Origin: Thermocrispum agreste DSM 44070
GTDB taxonomy: Bacteria > Actinomycetota > Actinomycetes > Mycobacteriales > Pseudonocardiaceae
Reading direction: 5' to 3'
Length of the DNA stretch: 64,000 nt
NCBI RefSeq assembly: GCF_000427905.1
Contig: NZ_ATYX01000011.1
Span: 1 to 64,000 of the forward strand
Shown: in pieces, positions 45,493 through 54,186 of the stretch
Layout: the number at the start of each line of letters is the position of its first letter
Position numbering within the stretch: the first letter of the stretch is position 1
The notes under the pieces: model-generated
Databases searched by the model: none
What the model saw: the letters and a program-made list of their open reading frames with translations, nothing else
What the model was told of the DNA's origin: nothing
Made by a program: the position numbers and the translations under genes

Positions 45493-46557
45493 GTGTTCGA
45501 CTATCTCCTCTACTACCCGGTCACCTTCATCCTGTGGATCTGGCACAAGGTGTTCGGGACGATCTTCGGCGAGGCCCAGGCGATCTCCTGGGTGCTGGGC
45601 ATCGTCTTCCTGACCTTCACCGTGCGGGCGATTCTGTTCAAGCCCTTCGTCAGCCAGGTGCGGTCGATGAAGAAGATGCAGGAGTTCGCGCCGGAGATCA
45701 AGAAGATCCAGAAGCGCTACGCCAACGATCGCCAGCGGCAGGCGCTGGCGATGCAGAAGCTGCAGCGCGAACACGGCGTGAACCCACTGGGTGGCTGTCT
45801 GCCCATCCTGCTGCAGATCCCGGTCTTCATCGGTCTGAACCACGTGCTGCGGGCCTTCGCGGTGCACGCTGAGAAGGGCTGGGGGAACTACACGTTCAGC
45901 CCCGAGGCCACGCAGCAGTACATGCAGGCCGACCTGTTCGGCTCCAACCTCGGTCAGGCCATCTACAACACCGGCGTGATGGGGATGAGCGGCGACGGGT
46001 TCCACTCCCCCGCAGTCCCCGTTGCGATTCCGTTGATGGTGCTGGCGAGTGCGCTGACGCACCTGACCGCCCGTCACTCGGTCTCGCGCCAGAACCCGGC
46101 GAACGCCACGCAGCAGACAGCGGTCATGAACAAGCTGACGCTGTATGTCTTCCCCATCGGCCTGCTGGTGTTCGGTGCGTTCATCCCGATCGGTCTGTTG
46201 ATCTACTTCCTCTCCAACAACGCGTGGACGTTGATGCAGCAGCGGATCGTCTACCGCCGCATCGACCGGGAGGAAGAGGAGAAGAAGAAGGCGGCGCTGG
46301 AGAAGCGCAGCGCGCTGGCTCCGAAGCCGGGTGCGCGGCCGATGCAGACCAAGAAGAAGGGCGCAGCGTCGTCGGCGGGCAAGGCGCCCAAGCCGGGTCA
46401 GAAGCCGGCCGCTCAGAAACCGGCCACTCAGAAGTCGAAGTCGGGTGGGCAGCCCGGCGGCGCGAACAACAAACCCTCCACGGCTCCCGGCAAGCCGTCC
46501 ACCGCGTCGAGCGGGGCCGGTGCGGCGAAGAAGAAGCCCGGCCGCAAGCGGCGTTGA
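45493..46557 (+). CDS. yidC: Membrane protein insertase YidC
   Basis: The 354-residue polytopic protein starts with GTG after CAGGAG. It has about five transmembrane segments, the conserved EHGVNPLGGCLPILLQIPVF, NTGVMGMSGDGFHSP and the final AIPLMVLASALTHL and SNNAWTLMQQ segments. A long Lys/Ala/Pro-rich cytoplasmic tail follows (about residues 255-354), as in many high-GC Gram-positives. It inserts proteins alone or with SecYEG. Confidence 0.96.
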   Translation: MFDYLLYYPVTFILWIWHKVFGTIFGEAQAISWVLGIVFLTFTVRAILFKPFVSQVRSMKKMQEFAPEIKKIQKRYANDRQRQALAMQKLQREHGVNPLGGCLPILLQIPVFIGLNHVLRAFAVHAEKGWGNYTFSPEATQQYMQADLFGSNLGQAIYNTGVMGMSGDGFHSPAVPVAIPLMVLASALTHLTARHSVSRQNPANATQQTAVMNKLTLYVFPIGLLVFGAFIPIGLLIYFLSNNAWTLMQQRIVYRRIDREEEEKKKAALEKRSALAPKPGARPMQTKKKGAASSAGKAPKPGQKPAAQKPATQKSKSGGQPGGANNKPSTAPGKPSTASSGAGAAKKKPGRKRR

Positions 46558-46614
46558 TCAGCACCCAGGCATTCCGCGCGTGGTGAGCGCGCGAGCAACA
46601 GAAGGAGACCCATC

Positions 46615-47187
46615 ATGTCTGAGACGGCGCAACACCCCTTGGGGGCGCATGGGGCGACGCCACCGGGGGTGTACGACACGGACCCCGTGGAAGTGATCGA
46701 CGACGACTACGAGTCCGACACCGACGACCTGTTGGTGCGCGAGGGCGACATCGCGGGTGACTACCTGGAGCGCCTGCTCGATCTGCTGGACTACGACGGA
46801 GACATCGATCTGGATGTCGAGGCCGGGCGCGCTGTCGTCAGCATCGATGGTGGCAAGGATCTCGACAAGCTCGTCGGTCCCCGTGGTCAGGTACTGGAGG
46901 CGCTGCAGGAGCTGACCCGCCTCGCGGTCCAGCAGGTGACCGGTGTGCGCAGCCGCCTGATGTTGGACATCGCCGGCTGGCGGACGAACCGGCGGCGGGA
47001 GCTGCAGGAGCTCGGCCGGTCCGCGGCGGAGCAGGTGGCCAAGACCGGCAAGCCGATGAAGCTGCAGCCGATGACGCCGTTCGAGCGCAAGGTGGTGCAC
47101 GACGCCGTTGCCGCAGTGGACGGCGTGACGAGCGAGAGCGAGGGCGAGGAGCCGCGTCGTCGTGTTGTGGTGATTCCCGAGAAGTGA
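46615..47187 (+). CDS. jag: RNA-binding protein Jag/KhpB (KH-R3H)
   Basis: The 190-residue protein has an acidic N-terminus, a KH domain (VSIDGGKDLDKLVGPRGQVL, where GPRG is the GxxG loop) and an R3H domain (MTPFERKVVHDAVAAVDGV, with RRVVVIP after it). Jag/KhpB binds RNA and affects cell elongation and division. AGAAGGAG precedes the ATG. Its stop is followed by a hairpin terminator and two parS-like sites. Confidence 0.95.
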   Translation: MSETAQHPLGAHGATPPGVYDTDPVEVIDDDYESDTDDLLVREGDIAGDYLERLLDLLDYDGDIDLDVEAGRAVVSIDGGKDLDKLVGPRGQVLEALQELTRLAVQQVTGVRSRLMLDIAGWRTNRRRELQELGRSAAEQVAKTGKPMKLQPMTPFERKVVHDAVAAVDGVTSESEGEEPRRRVVVIPEK

Positions 47188-47203
47188 CATCGCCGACGGG
47201 CTG

Positions 47204-47235
47204 AGGGGTGCGATCGCTTCGGCGGTCGCACCCCT
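47204..47235. terminator. Hairpin terminator after jag
   Basis: AGGGGTGCGA (47204-47213) pairs perfectly with TCGCACCCCT (47226-47235); further C-G pairs extend the stem towards a TTCG-containing loop. A short T-containing stretch follows. Confidence 0.65.
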
Positions 47236-47249
47236 TCGCTGTGGGGAGA

Positions 47250-47265
47250 CGTTTCACGTGAAACG
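47250..47265. promoter_or_regulatory. parS site upstream of rsmG (1)
   Basis: CGTTTCACGTGAAACG is a perfect 16-bp palindrome with the parS core GTTTCACGTGAAAC. Confidence 0.9.
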
Positions 47266-47356
47266 GTGCTCGGGGTGTGCCGCCGGGGATCATCGGGTGG
47301 GTGTCGATGTGTGTCGCCCGGCGCTCGGGCCGGACCCGGTACCTCGTCGAGGAGCT

Positions 47357-47372
47357 CGTTTCACGTAAAACT
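47357..47372. promoter_or_regulatory. parS-like site upstream of rsmG (2)
   Basis: CGTTTCACGTAAAACT keeps GTTTCACGT but has an A for G in the right half; weaker than the site 107 bp away. The 236-bp (to 47424) gap otherwise has no gene. Confidence 0.6.
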
Positions 47373-47438
47373 GGCGTCGGTTGCCCGGGGTGATCGGCTG
47401 GCATTGGCTACGGATCGCACGAGATGGTGGGAGTTGTG

Positions 47439-48131
47439 GTGACCAAGGAACCCGACGGGCTCGTTGCGCCGCCGACCGTGGTGGCGGAGATGTTCGGTGA
47501 GAGCGTGGAGCGGTTGAACCGGTTCGTTGCCCTGCTTGCCGAGCAGGGTGTCGAGCGGGGGTTGATCGGGCCACGCGAGATCGAGCGCATCTGGGATCGT
47601 CACGTGCTCAATTCCGCCGTCGTGGGTGAACTCGTTCCCGAAGGCGCTCACGTCGTCGACGTCGGATCCGGTGGGGGCTTCCCCGGTGTGCCGCTCGCGC
47701 TGGCGCGTCCGGACATCTCGATCACCTTGCTGGAGTCGATGGCGCGGCGTGTGCAGTGGCTGGAGGAAGTCCTCGACGAGTTGTCACTGGAGAACGCTGA
47801 CGTGCTGCGCGGCCGTGCGGAAGACAAGGCGGTTCGTGCTGAACTGGGTGCGGTGGACGTCGTGACGGCTCGCGCGGTGGCGCCGTTGGGGCGACTGGCG
47901 CAGTGGTGCCTGCCGTTGCTGCGCACCGGTGGCTTGTTGCTCGCCGTCAAGGGTGCGAGCGTTGCCGAGGAGATCGCGCGTGACGAGGCGATCGTGGAGA
48001 AGGCGGGCGGGGAAAGCATCGATGTCGTCCAGTGTGGTGTGGACGTTCTCGAAGTTCCTGCCACCGTCGTCGTGATCGAGGCTGCACCACGATCCGTGCG
48101 CTCGAGGAAGGGGCGCCGGCGTCGGCGATGA
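47439..48131 (+). CDS. rsmG: 16S rRNA (guanine527-N7)-methyltransferase RsmG
   Basis: The 230-residue SAM-dependent methyltransferase (GidB) shows WDRHVLNSAVVGELVP, SAM motif I VVDVGSGGGFPGVPLAL and DVVTARAVAPLGRLAQWC. It modifies G527 of 16S rRNA; loss gives low-level streptomycin resistance in many bacteria. GTG 47439 has GGGAG 5 nt upstream; ATG 47424 is the alternative (15 bp longer). A basic tail (RSRKGRRRRR) ends the protein. Two 19-bp direct repeats follow at the stop (48129 and 48154). Confidence 0.95.
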   Translation: MTKEPDGLVAPPTVVAEMFGESVERLNRFVALLAEQGVERGLIGPREIERIWDRHVLNSAVVGELVPEGAHVVDVGSGGGFPGVPLALARPDISITLLESMARRVQWLEEVLDELSLENADVLRGRAEDKAVRAELGAVDVVTARAVAPLGRLAQWCLPLLRTGGLLLAVKGASVAEEIARDEAIVEKAGGESIDVVQCGVDVLEVPATVVVIEAAPRSVRSRKGRRRRR

Positions 48132-48236
48132 ATCGGCGGCACTGCCGGGCTGGTGAATCGGCGGCGCTGCCGAGGTGACGTGAAAGCGGTTGCGTCCGTC
48201 CTCCGGCGCGAGGCATCCGTGCCATGCCCGCGGTCA

Positions 48237-48252
48237 CGTTTCACGTGAAACA
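48237..48252. promoter_or_regulatory. parS site between rsmG and parA
   Basis: CGTTTCACGTGAAACA matches the parS consensus at 15 of 16 positions. It lies in the 541-bp gap 48132-48672; the parA frame is open through most of this gap, but its sequence is not ParA-like. Confidence 0.88.
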
Positions 48253-48672
48253 GTGGCCGGCTTGATGGTCGGTCTCTGTGCGTGCCTGATCGCGTGTCGC
48301 TGGACCTCCCCCGGACAGGTTCGGCGTCCTACTGGACGCGGCACATGGGACATCCTCCTGGTTGACCCCGTGATCGACCCGCTTGCCCGCTGTTCGGCGC
48401 TGGCTCGGGTCGGGATTGCGCCCTCCCTTTTTCGCGCCACCGTGATGCGTGGTCCAATCCTCAGGTTGGCGACCCCTCTGTCCGAGCACTGCGATGGTTC
48501 CCCGGGGTCACCGCATGGTGACGCGAGTGGTGTCATTAATGTCGTAATTCCCACCGTTTCCCGGGGAAGACCCTCAACCCGTGCGTCAGACCGGAGCGGC
48601 GCTGAAAAATTGACCGCTTCGCATGCGACCATTGACGCGATGGACGACGTACTGGGTCGAGGGAGCGATGGT

Positions 48673-49722
48673 GTGCCTATCCGTGACGAAGTGAGGGATG
48701 TTTCACGTGAAACCGGCGTACACAGTCCGGCCGCGGTCCCGGTCCCGTCGGACACCGATGTCAACACCAGCACCACGACCACAGGGGCCATTGGCGCCGG
48801 GGAGGTGCTACGCCCGGTGACCGGCACGTTTGCCGACCACAGCGGTGACTCCCCCGCGTGGACGCCGATCGCCGAAGAAGCGTTCACCGCTGCGCGGGTG
48901 CTGCACCCCAAGGAGAAGCTGCCTCGCCCCGTCCGCCGTCGCATCATGACGGTCGCGAATCAGAAGGGCGGGGTCGGGAAGACGACGAGCACGGTGAACC
49001 TCGCCGCCGCGCTCGCCCTGCACGGGCTGAAGGTTCTGGTCATCGACCTGGACCCGCAGGGCAACGCCAGTACCGCACTGGGGATCGAGCACCGATCCGG
49101 CACGCCGTCCGTGTACGAGATTCTCATCGGTGAGATCTCCCTGCTCGACGCGGTGAAGGCCAGCGACCAGTCTCCGAACCTGCTGTGTGTTCCGGCGACC
49201 ATCGACCTTGCCGGCGCCGAGATCGAACTGGTCAGCATGGTGGCGCGCGAGTCGCGGCTGAAGGAGGCGCTCACCGAGCAGGCGTTGAACGAGCTGGGCG
49301 TCGACTACGTCTTCATCGACTGTCCGCCGTCGTTGGGCCTGCTGACCGTCAATGCGTTGGTCGCGGCCCAGGAAGTGCTGATCCCGATCCAGTGCGAGTA
49401 CTACGCGCTGGAGGGTCTTGGGCAGCTGTTGAACAACATCGAGCTGGTTCGGGCACACCTCAACCCGTCGCTCTCGCTGACCACGATCTTGCTCACCATG
49501 TACGACGGTCGCACCAAACTCGCGGACCAGGTGGCCGAGGAGGTGCGCAGTCACTTCGGTGAGGTGGTGCTGCGGACGATCATTCCGCGGAGCGTGAAGG
49601 TCTCGGAGGCTCCGGGCTTCGGGCAGACGGTGCTGGCTTACGACCCCGGGTCGCGGGGCTCGATGAGCTACCTCGACGCGGCGCGTGAGCTGGCCGAGCG
49701 GGGTGCGAGGGAGAACCGATGA
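48673..49722 (+). CDS. parA: Chromosome partitioning ATPase ParA
   Basis: The protein is 349 residues from the chosen GTG. It has a variable N-terminal extension (about 90 residues) and a Walker-type ATPase: deviant Walker [20 protein letters not shown], Walker [15 protein letters not shown]. It segregates the origin region by binding DNA nonspecifically and responding to ParB. GGGAG lies 7 nt before GTG 48673. The frame is open to 48190, so a longer form cannot be excluded; ATG 48640 is another candidate. A parS site inside the gene encodes VSRET. It overlaps parB by 4 bp. Confidence 0.93.
   Translation: MPIRDEVRDVSRETGVHSPAAVPVPSDTDVNTSTTTTGAIGAGEVLRPVTGTFADHSGDSPAWTPIAEEAFTAARVLHPKEKLPRPVRRRIMTVANQKGGVGKTTSTVNLAAALALHGLKVLVIDLDPQGNASTALGIEHRSGTPSVYEILIGEISLLDAVKASDQSPNLLCVPATIDLAGAEIELVSMVARESRLKEALTEQALNELGVDYVFIDCPPSLGLLTVNALVAAQEVLIPIQCEYYALEGLGQLLNNIELVRAHLNPSLSLTTILLTMYDGRTKLADQVAEEVRSHFGEVVLRTIIPRSVKVSEAPGFGQTVLAYDPGSRGSMSYLDAARELAERGARENR
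48699..48714. promoter_or_regulatory. parS site within the 5' end of parA
   Basis: TGTTTCACGTGAAACC matches the parS consensus except for the last base and lies at codons 10-14 of the chosen parA frame (DVSRETG). Confidence 0.85.
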
Positions 49723-50681
49723 GCGCGGAACGTAAGGGCGGACTGGGACGAGGCCTGGCGGCTCTCATCCCGACCGGTGCGGCCGAATCGGTGCGTGAGA
49801 GCGGCAAGGCGAAAGGTGACTGGTTCGCCGCGAACGGCGCGGTGCGAGCCACGTCCGAGGTCGGCGGCGAAGTCGCCGGCGCGGTCTATCGTGAGGTACC
49901 GGTCGAATCGGTCACGCCGAACCCGCGCCAGCCGCGCCAGGTGTTCGACGAGGCCGCGCTGGCCGAGCTCGAGCACTCCATCCGCGAGTTCGGCCTGATG
50001 CAGCCGATCGTGGTGCGCCAGCTGGACGACGACAAGTTCGAGCTGGTGATGGGCGAGCGCCGGCTGCGAGCCGCGCAGCGGGCCGGTTTGGAGAAGATCC
50101 CGGCCATCGTGCGCCAGACGTCCGATGACGCAATGTTGCGTGACGCGTTGTTGGAGAACATTCACCGGGTCCAGCTGAACCCGCTGGAGGAAGCGGCGGC
50201 GTACCAGCAGCTGCTGGAGGAGTTCAACGTCACGCACGACGAGCTGGCTCACCGGCTCGGCCGGAGCCGTCCGGTCATCACCAACACCATTCGGTTGCTG
50301 CGCCTGCCGTTGCCGGTGCAGCGGCGCGTGGCCGCCGGTGTGTTGTCGGCGGGTCACGCCCGTGCCCTGCTGGCGCTGGACGATCCGGAGAAGCAGGAAG
50401 AGCTCGCGGCGCGCATCGTGGCCGAGGGGCTGTCGGTGCGGGCGACCGAGGAAGCGGTCACCCTGGCCCGCAGCGAGAAGCCGTCGGCCAAGCGCAAGTC
50501 GTCACCGCGCAAGCCGCTGCATGCCCCCGGGCTGCAGGAGCTGGCCGAGCGGATGTCGGACAAGTTCGACACCCGGGTGAAGGTGGACTTGGGCAAGCGG
50601 AAGGGCCGGATCGTCGTCGAGTTCGGGTCGATCGACGACCTGGAACGGATCGTCGGACTGATGAATCTCGACGACAAATGA
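49719..50681 (+). CDS. parB: Chromosome partitioning protein ParB
   Basis: The 320-residue protein has a short ParA-interacting N-terminus ([15 protein letters not shown]), the CTPase motifs ([41 protein letters not shown]), a helix-turn-helix (TQDELA-type: [21 protein letters not shown]) and a C-terminal dimerisation domain. It loads onto parS, spreads as a CTP clamp, and organises the origin. The start overlaps the parA stop (ATGA). It converges with the ddl-like gene, 33 bp away. Confidence 0.97.
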   Translation: MSAERKGGLGRGLAALIPTGAAESVRESGKAKGDWFAANGAVRATSEVGGEVAGAVYREVPVESVTPNPRQPRQVFDEAALAELEHSIREFGLMQPIVVRQLDDDKFELVMGERRLRAAQRAGLEKIPAIVRQTSDDAMLRDALLENIHRVQLNPLEEAAAYQQLLEEFNVTHDELAHRLGRSRPVITNTIRLLRLPLPVQRRVAAGVLSAGHARALLALDDPEKQEELAARIVAEGLSVRATEEAVTLARSEKPSAKRKSSPRKPLHAPGLQELAERMSDKFDTRVKVDLGKRKGRIVVEFGSIDDLERIVGLMNLDDK

Positions 50682-50714
50682 CACGCGTGCTATTTCGTCA
50701 CGTGACGGACGATC

Positions 50715-51683
50715 TCAGCCGGTGATGTCCTTGGTCGAGGCACGTGCGACGGCTCGCTCGATCAGTTCGGCGTAGATCTGGCCGAGCGAGCCGCCCGCCG
50801 CTTCGACAGCCATCGGAACGGTCGACGTCTCGGTCAAGCCCGGCGACAGGTTCACTTCGAGGAACTGGACGGTGCCGTCGGGTTGGACCACAGCGTCGGT
50901 GCGGGAAACGTCGCGCAATCCGAGGCGGCGATGAGCGGCGACCGCGAGCTCTTTCACCGCGGCCGCGGCTTCCGGGCTCAGCCGTGCGGGGGTGAAGAAG
51001 TCGGTCAGCCCCGCGGTGTAGCGGGCCGTGTAGTCGTAGATGCCCGATTCGGGCACGATCTCGACCGGCGGTAGGGCTTGGGGCTCACCGTCGCGTTCGA
51101 CGACGGTGACCGCCACCTCTGTGCCCTCGATGTAGCGCTCGGCCAGCACGGTGTCGCCGTAGGCGAAGCAGCCGACCATGGCGGCCGGCAGTTCGGCGGC
51201 GTCGCGGACGACTTGGGCGCCGAGGGCGGATCCGCCCTGGTCCGGTTTGACGATCAGGGGCAGGCCGAGCCGGTCCACGATCGCGTCGAGGACGGCCTGC
51301 GCGCCGAGTTCACGGAACGTGCTGTGCGGCAGGACCACCCAGTCCGGGGTGTGGAAGCCGGCCTCGCGCAGTTCCGACTTGGCGATCGGCTTGTCCCACG
51401 CGCGGCGGCACGCCTGTGCTGTGGTGCCCACGTAGGGCACGTCGAGCAGTTCGAGCACTGCTTGGACCGAACCGTTCTCCCCTTCTCCGCCGTGCAGGGC
51501 CACCACGACGGCGTCCGGGCGCTGCTCGCGGAGGCGAGAGACGAGTTCCGCGTCGGTGTCCCATTCCTCGACGTGGATGCCTTCGGCTCTGAGCGCGGCC
51601 GACAGTCGCCGTCCTGATCTCAGCGACACGTCGCGCTCGTGCGAGAGGCCGCCAGCGAGCACGGCAACAGCACGGTCAGCCAT
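50715..51683 (-). CDS. D-alanine--D-alanine ligase-like ATP-grasp enzyme
   Basis: The 322-residue protein has the Ddl order: VAVLAGGLSHERDVSLRSG, ALHGGEGENGSVQAVLELL, ATP-binding LPLIVKPDQGGSALGAQVV and the metal site FLEVNLSPGLTETS. Classical Ddl has EVNTxPGMT in the last motif, so the NLSPGLTE variant is a small deviation. It likely makes or modifies D-Ala-D-Ala (or D-Ala-D-X) for peptidoglycan, but may be a second, specialised copy. GAGAGGGG precedes the ATG. It sits between parB and an aminotransferase, a place with no counterpart in M. tuberculosis. Confidence 0.85.
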   Translation of the reverse strand: MADRAVAVLAGGLSHERDVSLRSGRRLSAALRAEGIHVEEWDTDAELVSRLREQRPDAVVVALHGGEGENGSVQAVLELLDVPYVGTTAQACRRAWDKPIAKSELREAGFHTPDWVVLPHSTFRELGAQAVLDAIVDRLGLPLIVKPDQGGSALGAQVVRDAAELPAAMVGCFAYGDTVLAERYIEGTEVAVTVVERDGEPQALPPVEIVPESGIYDYTARYTAGLTDFFTPARLSPEAAAAVKELAVAAHRRLGLRDVSRTDAVVQPDGTVQFLEVNLSPGLTETSTVPMAVEAAGGSLGQIYAELIERAVARASTKDITG

Positions 51684-51755
51684 CAGGCCACTACCCCTCT
51701 CGTCCCGAACAGTCCTTATGTGGACCGTGTGGTGCGATCTGCGTGATGTCAGCTG

Positions 51756-53075
51756 TCAGGCGGTGTCGGGTCCGGGAGTTTGCGGTCCGGACACGGGTCG
51801 CCGCTGGACCGTGCCGAACGTCTGCACGAGCTCCATCTCGGACTCGAGAACCGCTGCCAGCCTACGCACCCCTTCCTTGATGCGTTCGGGGGTCGGGTAG
51901 CAGTAGGACAGGCGCATCTGCCGGGAGCCGAAGCCGTCGGCGTAGAAGCCGGTTCCGGACGCGTAGGCGACGCGGGCGGTGACCGCGCGCGGCAGCATGG
52001 CTTTGGTGTCGATGCCTTCCGGGACCGTGACCCAGACGTAGAAGCCGCCCTCCGGCTCGGTCCAGGTGCAGCCTTGCGGCATGTGCTGAGCGAGGGCGGC
52101 CAGGATGGCGTCGCGTCGTTCCCGGTAGCTTTCCCGGAACTTCTTGATCTGGCCTTTCCAGTCGTGGGTGTCCAGGTACCGGCTGACGATGAGCTGGTTC
52201 AACGTCGGTGGGCACAGCGTGGCGGATTCGGCGGCCAGCACGAGCTTTTCCCGGATGCCGTGCGGGGCCAGTACCCAGCCGACCCGCAGCCCGGACGCGA
52301 ACGTCTTGGAGAAGGAGCCGAGGTAGACCACGTTGTCCGGGTCGAGCGACCGCAGCGCCGGGTAGGTCTGGCCGTCGAAGCCGAGGAGGCCGTAGGGGTT
52401 GTCCTCGACGATGAGCACGTTGTGCTTGCGGCAGATCTCCACGATGCGTGACCTGCGCTCGACCGAGAGCGTCACGCCCGCCGGGTTGTGGAAGTTCGGG
52501 ATCGTGTAGAGCAGCTTGGCCGGCCTGCCCTGGGCGGCGGCCGAGGTGAGCGCTTCTTCCAGCAGCTCGGGTACCAGACCGTCGTCGTCCATGGCGACGT
52601 GCACGACCCGGGCCTGGTACGCGGCGAACGAGCCGAGTGCTCCCACATACGACGGGCCCTCGGCGATGACGGTGTCGCCCGGGTCGCAGAACAGCCGCGT
52701 GATCATGTCCAGGCCCATTTGTGAGCCGACGGTCACCACGACGTCGTCCGGGTGGGCCTTGATGCCTTCCAAGGCCATGACCTCGCAGATTTGTTCCCGG
52801 AGCTTCGGTACGCCGTGCGCCGACCCGTATTGCAGGGCCACCAGGCCGTCCTGGGCGATGATGTCTTGCACCTGGCTGGCCAGGGATTCGAGTGGAAGCG
52901 CGGCGAGATTCGGCATGCCCCCGGCGAGTGAGACGACTTCCGGCCTGCTCGCCACCGCGAACAGCGCGCGGATTTCCGACGCGGTCATCCCCTCGGTGCG
53001 CGCGGCATAGCGCGCGAGGTGGGGGTCCAGGTTGTGGCGGGCTGGGTCGCCGGCCGCGGAGGGTTGCAGCACCAT
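51756..53075 (-). CDS. PLP-dependent class I/II aminotransferase
   Basis: The 439-residue protein is a fold-type I aminotransferase with no N-terminal helix-turn-helix. It resembles the 2-aminoadipate/LysN and MocR-catalytic-domain group: SLAGGMPNLAALP, LQYGSAHGVPKLREQI, IPNFHNPAGVTLS and PLP-binding Lys in SFSKTFASGLRVGW. The substrate cannot be named. A minus-strand TACACT (53085-53090) lies 9 nt before the ATG. It is next to, and on the same strand as, the Ddl-like gene, 72 bp apart, so the pair may be co-transcribed in amino-acid/peptidoglycan metabolism. Confidence 0.87.
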   Translation of the reverse strand: MVLQPSAAGDPARHNLDPHLARYAARTEGMTASEIRALFAVASRPEVVSLAGGMPNLAALPLESLASQVQDIIAQDGLVALQYGSAHGVPKLREQICEVMALEGIKAHPDDVVVTVGSQMGLDMITRLFCDPGDTVIAEGPSYVGALGSFAAYQARVVHVAMDDDGLVPELLEEALTSAAAQGRPAKLLYTIPNFHNPAGVTLSVERRSRIVEICRKHNVLIVEDNPYGLLGFDGQTYPALRSLDPDNVVYLGSFSKTFASGLRVGWVLAPHGIREKLVLAAESATLCPPTLNQLIVSRYLDTHDWKGQIKKFRESYRERRDAILAALAQHMPQGCTWTEPEGGFYVWVTVPEGIDTKAMLPRAVTARVAYASGTGFYADGFGSRQMRLSYCYPTPERIKEGVRRLAAVLESEMELVQTFGTVQRRPVSGPQTPGPDTA

Positions 53076-53281
53076 GGTCTGTCGAGTGTAAACGCCGATG
53101 TCGGGTGGGTCGTCAGGCTCGGGTCGGATGTCACAGAATGTCGCCCGGGCTACCCCGGGGTAGTCAGGCTCGTCGTGGGCCGCCTATCCTCGATCACGAT
53201 CGTCGTGGGCCATTCGAGCGATCTGCCTCGAGTCGGCCCGTTTGCTTCTGGGGGGGGGCGCACACCGCTTTGGGAGGTTAC

Positions 53282-53926
53282 GTGTCGCGGCAGGTCGTGG
53301 GCGTCACGCTGGACAATCTGGAGGACCTTCCGCGGCATTGCCGCAAGTGCGTGTACTGGGAAGTCGCCCCGCACCTGCGGAGTGAGGTCGAGCAGTTCGG
53401 CGAAACCGAGCTGGAGAAGGAAGCGTGGGTGTCCAGCGTGCTGCTGGAGTGGGGGTCGTGTGGGCGGTTGCTGTACAGCAACAAATTGCCGGTCGGGTTC
53501 GTCCTGTACGCGCCGCCGACGGTCGTGCCGCGCGCGGGTGCGTTCCCGACTTCTCCGGCGAGCCCGGATGCGGTGTTGTTGACCGCGTTTCACGTGCAAC
53601 CGGAGTTCCGGGGTGGCGGGATCGGCCGTGTGCTGGTCCAGGAAGTGGCGAAGGACCTCACGCGGCGTGGCGTGCGTGCCATCGAAGCTTTCGGGGACGC
53701 GCGGCCGGACGAGCGTGACGAGGGTGAGCATCACTGCGTCGTGCCGGCGGAGTTCTTGTCGCGGGTCGGCTTCAAGACGGTGGCGCCGCATGCGCGTTGG
53801 CCGCGGCTTCGGCTGGAGCTGCGTGGGGGGATGCTGTGGAAAGAGGATGTGGAGGCCGCGTTGGAGCAGTTGCTCGGGCAGGTGTCGATCTCCACGGCTC
53901 AGTCCAGCGGGTTTGTGCGTCGGTGA
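53282..53926 (+). CDS. GNAT-family N-acetyltransferase (Rv3916c-like)
   Basis: The 214-residue protein starts with GTG (VSRQVVGVTLDNLEDLP) after GGGAGG. It has an N-terminal cysteine pair (PRHCRKCVYWE) and a GNAT acetyl-CoA site (LLTAFHVQPEFRGGGIGRVL). Substrate is unknown. It is divergent from the aminotransferase and occupies the place of Rv3916c, next to cwlM, in the M. tuberculosis order. A DnaA-box cluster follows 40 bp after its stop. Confidence 0.85.
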   Translation: MSRQVVGVTLDNLEDLPRHCRKCVYWEVAPHLRSEVEQFGETELEKEAWVSSVLLEWGSCGRLLYSNKLPVGFVLYAPPTVVPRAGAFPTSPASPDAVLLTAFHVQPEFRGGGIGRVLVQEVAKDLTRRGVRAIEAFGDARPDERDEGEHHCVVPAEFLSRVGFKTVAPHARWPRLRLELRGGMLWKEDVEAALEQLLGQVSISTAQSSGFVRR

Positions 53927-53965
53927 GACGTCCGTCACACTGGGTTGATGGTCGTGCGCTCCGAG

Positions 53966-54030
53966 TGATCCACACGTTATCCACAGGATTTATCCACAGT
54001 TCTGGGAGTTATCCACAGGTGTGTGGATGA
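53966..54030. promoter_or_regulatory. DnaA-box cluster between the GNAT gene and cwlM
   Basis: Five boxes lie in 65 bp: TGATCCACA (53966), TTATCCACA three times perfectly (53977, 53990, 54009) and TGTGGATGA (54022, opposite strand). No gene is present in 53927-54186. Density equals or exceeds that of the oriC core, 13 kb away. Confidence 0.8.
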
Positions 54031-54186
54031 CGCGCTTCTTTCCGTCCTCTCTAGGCTCGAGACGGGGTCGCCCCCCAGGGAGGGCGGGGGCTGCGAAGGA
54101 TGGGGCTGCGAAGGGCGGAGAAGCCGTGCGTCGGCGGCCGGACGGCCGTGAAAGCAGGTGTGCCGTGGGCAGCGACGTTTTTCGGC

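Noticed and set aside
48190-48672. N-terminal extension of ParA from 48190
   Set aside because: The frame is open, but the translation is not ParA-like and a good ribosome site precedes GTG 48673; a longer form remains possible but unsupported.
53586-53601. parS-like sequence CGTTTCACGTGCAACC in the GNAT gene
   Set aside because: The right half has a core mismatch and the codons spell the normal GNAT stretch AFHVQPEF, so coding constraint explains it.
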